This document shows, piece by piece, positions 61,096-64,000 of a stretch of 64,000 nucleotides of DNA (the stretch's first letter is position 1; the number at the start of each line of letters is the position of its first letter). The position numbers and the translations under genes were made by a program. The notes below the pieces were generated by a model. That model had not been told where the DNA came from and did not search any database. It saw only the letters and a list, made by a program, of their open reading frames with translations. The stretch spans positions 2,508,501-2,572,500 of the forward strand of contig NC_030387.2 of NCBI RefSeq assembly GCF_001625215.2. Reading direction: 5' to 3'. This DNA comes from Daucus carota subsp. sativus. Its lineage: Eukaryota > Streptophyta > Magnoliopsida > Apiales > Apiaceae.

Positions 61096-62495
61096 TTGGC
61101 AGTTCGAACTCGAGCCCTAGCTTCATCTAGCGTAGTATTCTGGAGGAAAAAAAAGGTTATCTCAGCAGGTTCAAGTTGGAGGATTGGCACGGGGCATGAA
61201 ATAAAAATTCTTGACCAACCATGGCCGAATTGTCTGGAGAATCCCTTTATCTCTACTATCTCTCCCTCACTCATTAACCAAAATGTGGCATCTCTGTTCA
61301 AAAGTGGCACCAAGGAATGGGACTTGGAGGTGATTGACGATATCTTTGAAGATAGAGATCAACAATGTATTTTAAACACAAGGGTGGATTAGGATCTGAA
61401 CAGAGATATATTATTCTGGAAATTGGAACACATATGTGTTTATTCGGTTAAAAATGCATATAAACTCTTACAAGATCAGAAAGGGCTGTGGAATGCTGCT
61501 GATAATAATAGTTTCTGGAAGCAAATCTGGAACATCAAAGCCCCTCCAAAAGCGTTGAACTTGGTCTGGAGAGCTGCTACAGGATGTTTACCAACCAAGA
61601 TTATGTTGCAGACGAAGCATGTATTCAGGTTGATGCAATCTGCCAGGTGTGTCATGCGGAGGTAGAATCAATCTTTCATGGCTTAGTAAAATGCAATGTA
61701 GCAGCGTTTTGTTGGCAGATTCATGATCCAAACATCAACACGGAAGAGGTCAGAGCTTTCGCGGTTTGGTTGGAGAGAGTTTTATGAGGAAAATCAAATC
61801 AAATCAAGGAAAAAATCATCACTCTATGTTGGTCCATCTGGAGATCCAGGAACGATTTGGTGTGGAGTAATAAGAGATGGAGTCCTTTGAAAATTGTTGT
61901 TAAAGCTTGGGAGTATCTTTCACAGAGAACAGTAGCCCAGAGTAGACACATTGGGGCACCAATTCAGCCTCCTGTAACAGGAGACGGTGCCATTTACTGG
62001 GCAAAACCTCATCACAATGCAGTGAAGATCACAGTGGACGCAGCGACTTTTGAAAACGAAGGAGCCTTAGGTATAGGCTTTATTGCTCGTAACCATGATG
62101 GTCATCTGATCCTAGCTAAAACCAGAAGATTTTTGGAGGAGATGAACCCGACTCTAGTGGAAGCAATGGCGGTTAAGGAAACCTTAAACTGGGCGAAAGA
62201 AATGTAGTGGCAGGCTGTGGTTATAGAGTCTGATTGTCTAGTGATAATGCAGTTGATCAGAAGTGTGTGTCCTTTGCGAGCTAGACTTGAGAAGATCATT
62301 GAGGAGTGCCGAGCATTAGTCAGTGAGTTTAACAACTTGAGTTTGTATTTCATTAAGCGGTCTGCAAATATGTCTGCTCATGAGCTTGCTTGTGTTTCCC
62401 TGATCGCGTCTTTGATTTGATATCTGTCCACGCCAACGTTAAACATTGTATCTCTATTTGAGAGAGTAATGAAATTGCATTTTGTCAAAAAAATA
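61096..62495 (+). mobile_element. L1-type LINE 3' part (zinc-binding and RNase H regions)
   Basis: The plus strand encodes, with stops, a region with SWRIGTGHEIKILDQPWP, then NSFWKQIWNIKAPPKALNLV and RAATGCLPTKIML (the zf-RVT region), and then an RNase H-like domain KITVDAATFENEGALGIGFI, ARNHDGHLILA and NPTLVEAMAVKETLNWA, ending DCLVIMQLIRS and SANMSAHELACVSL. The tail TTTTGTCAAAAAAA closes near 62495. Endonuclease and reverse transcriptase are missing, so it is 5'-truncated and dead. It sits directly after the broken P450. Confidence 0.85.
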
Positions 62496-62784
62496 TACTA
62501 CATTACTAATTGTTACAATTGAAACACAGGTACATACATTATTTTAATAAATTTAATTGTGTTGGAAATTTGTTTTAATTAAAATTTACTTCATTATTTC
62601 AATTTAAATTCATCCAAAGAGTACTCTACTTTGAAATCATTTGAGAAATTTGATTTTAAAAGATTATTAACAAGTCAAATTAATTTCTATTTGTCAAACG
62701 CGTGTAATTATTTGAACTTTAGTACATCAATAAATCTATGTGTTTTAAGAAATTTCTCTTAGACATAGCAATTTTTAAAAACTA

Positions 62785-62998
62785 TCACCGTTTGGGTTAA
62801 TTTAAAAAAAAAAGACTTCTTGCTTAAACTAAAGAAGTATAGTAAAAGTGAGAAATAAATAAGTTAATAAAGTGTTTGAAAAAGAAGTAGAAGCTGTGAG
62901 GGAGAAGCTAGCATTCTCAGTTTCTTAAAAGTGCTTTTAATTATTTACACAAACGGGTCAAGCGAAGCAGCTTCTGCTTCTACAAAACAAACAGGCCC
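62785..62998. mobile_element. hAT-like MITE
   Basis: CCGTTTGGGTTAAT at the left and AAACAAACAGGCCCTA at the right, with AGTAGAAGCTGTGAGGGAGAAG and its complement GAAGCAGCTTCTGCTTCTAC inside. GGGCCTGTTTG-type ends are common in plant hAT MITEs. Boundaries are approximate. Confidence 0.5.
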
Positions 62999-64000
62999 TA
63001 TATGTCATATTTTTAAGTATAAGTAAATACTATTAAAAGAAATTGATTTTATTTTGTGTGAACTATAATAATATATAGCATATAAATGAATAATTTTTAT
63101 AATGTAGAATAATATGCAGGTTTTAGTTTCAAATTTATAAATTTAGTTAATTTAGTGTAAAAAAGATCACGTGTGTATAAAAATTTAAATTTAATATATT
63201 TAGCTCTCTAAGAAAAGAAAATGCCACGTGACTAAAAAAAACATGATCCAGTTATTAGGGAGATTCGTTGGAAAAATATACTAGTGAAAAGATCCAACGC
63301 GCTAATTATAATTGGGAAATAACATTATTTTGATTAATATCGAAAATCGAGCTGTACTAGAGTATGTTACAACCTTTTTCATTAATTGTAGCCTAAAACA
63401 CACAACAGCCATTCAAGTTTACACCAATATGCATGTTAACCCTCAAAGTTCAAAACTGTCCGGTTCAGCCACCGAAGTTACAAGAATGTAACTAGTAGCC
63501 ACATGAGACAGAGAGTGCATGGCACACTCCCTACCTGAGAGTACCCACACTATGCATGACTCATCTGATGCTCTTAGTTGTTTTCTCCTCCATCTCAGTC
63601 CTTTTTACTCCTCCATCAGTCCATCTCAGTTATTATTTCAGTTTTATTAGTTAAAATTATGTTAGTGTTCATCCAGTCCCAATTTCTAAGCTGCTTTGAT
63701 TAGCAGTGCCTGTGTAGGACGTTGCCCTGGGAAGATGGTCGGGGAAGCTGTGTTTCTCGATCGGTTCTTCTTATTAATACAATACAGTATATAATATATT
63801 ATTATGATTGAAGTTGCATACATTTGAAATTTGTGTGTAGATTTTTTGTTTTTATTTTGCAAAATCCTGCAGCATATATTATCTGTACAATAGAATAAAA
63901 GCATCAAGCTTGGTCCTAAGAGAATATCGTAACATTCAATTTATAAGTTAATCATTATTATAATTTATAATAAATAAAAAAATTAATTTAACACATTCGA
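62999..64000. other. Right-edge intergenic stretch
   Basis: No gene is supported. The stretch 63360-63730 has lower AT content and no long frame; it could be untranslated or non-coding transcript sequence of a neighbour, but nothing proves this. Confidence 0.35.

Noticed and set aside
63360-63730. Less AT-rich stretch as a non-coding RNA gene
   Set aside because: No conserved RNA structure or family signature recognised; composition alone is not enough.

Overview
This window is eudicot plant nuclear DNA. It has AT-rich intergenic space, small GT-AG introns, plant-only gene families (CRE1/AHK4 cytokinin receptor, EPFL peptide, OBERON PHD protein, U-box/ARM ligase, CYP71 P450s), many Stowaway MITEs with CTCCCTCCGTCC ends, and a plastid ycf2 fragment in the nuclear sequence. 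Gene content suggests an asterid, possibly Apiaceae, but that placement is a guess.

Layout. 1-5829: three cytochrome b561 genes, one running off the left edge on the minus strand and two in direct tandem on the plus strand. 3855-4225: a broken copy of the 3' end of the neighbouring OBERON gene, which shows that the cytochrome b561 tandem arose by a segmental duplication that also took part of OBERON. 6741-10039 (minus): the intact OBERON3/TITANIA-like gene. 10.2-27 kb: a long transposon-rich stretch with Stowaway, Mutator-like and nested hAT elements, an RTE LINE, and a solo LTR carrying a nested plastid insertion. 28196-34200: an 11-exon CRE1/AHK4/WOL-type cytokinin receptor. 35120-35880: a three-exon EPFL cysteine-rich secreted peptide whose exons are all short. 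36375-38128: a MAM33/p32-family mitochondrial protein with an expanded, repetitive N-terminal half. 41015-42349: an intronless PUB20/21-like U-box E3 ligase. 42.3-49.7 kb: intergenic, with PIF/Harbinger and Stowaway MITEs. 49737-58476: two nearly identical CYP71 genes inside a recent segmental duplication. 59329-60757: an older, broken third CYP71 copy, followed by an L1 LINE.

The coding genes do not form one pathway. HK4 (cytokinin perception), EPFL (peptide signalling), OBERON (meristem chromatin regulation) and PUB (ubiquitination) are ordinary neighbours. The two gene clusters, cytochrome b561 and CYP71, are local expansions. The least ordinary items are the cytochrome b561 pair, whose last exon has an internal duplication predicting two extra membrane helices; the plastid insertion, whose junction carries an inverted templated filler and a 14-bp flanking repeat; and the CYP71 duplication, in which each copy serves as the empty site for transposon insertions in the other. 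Exon borders were set by reading splice sites and keeping the reading frame; no transcript data were used.
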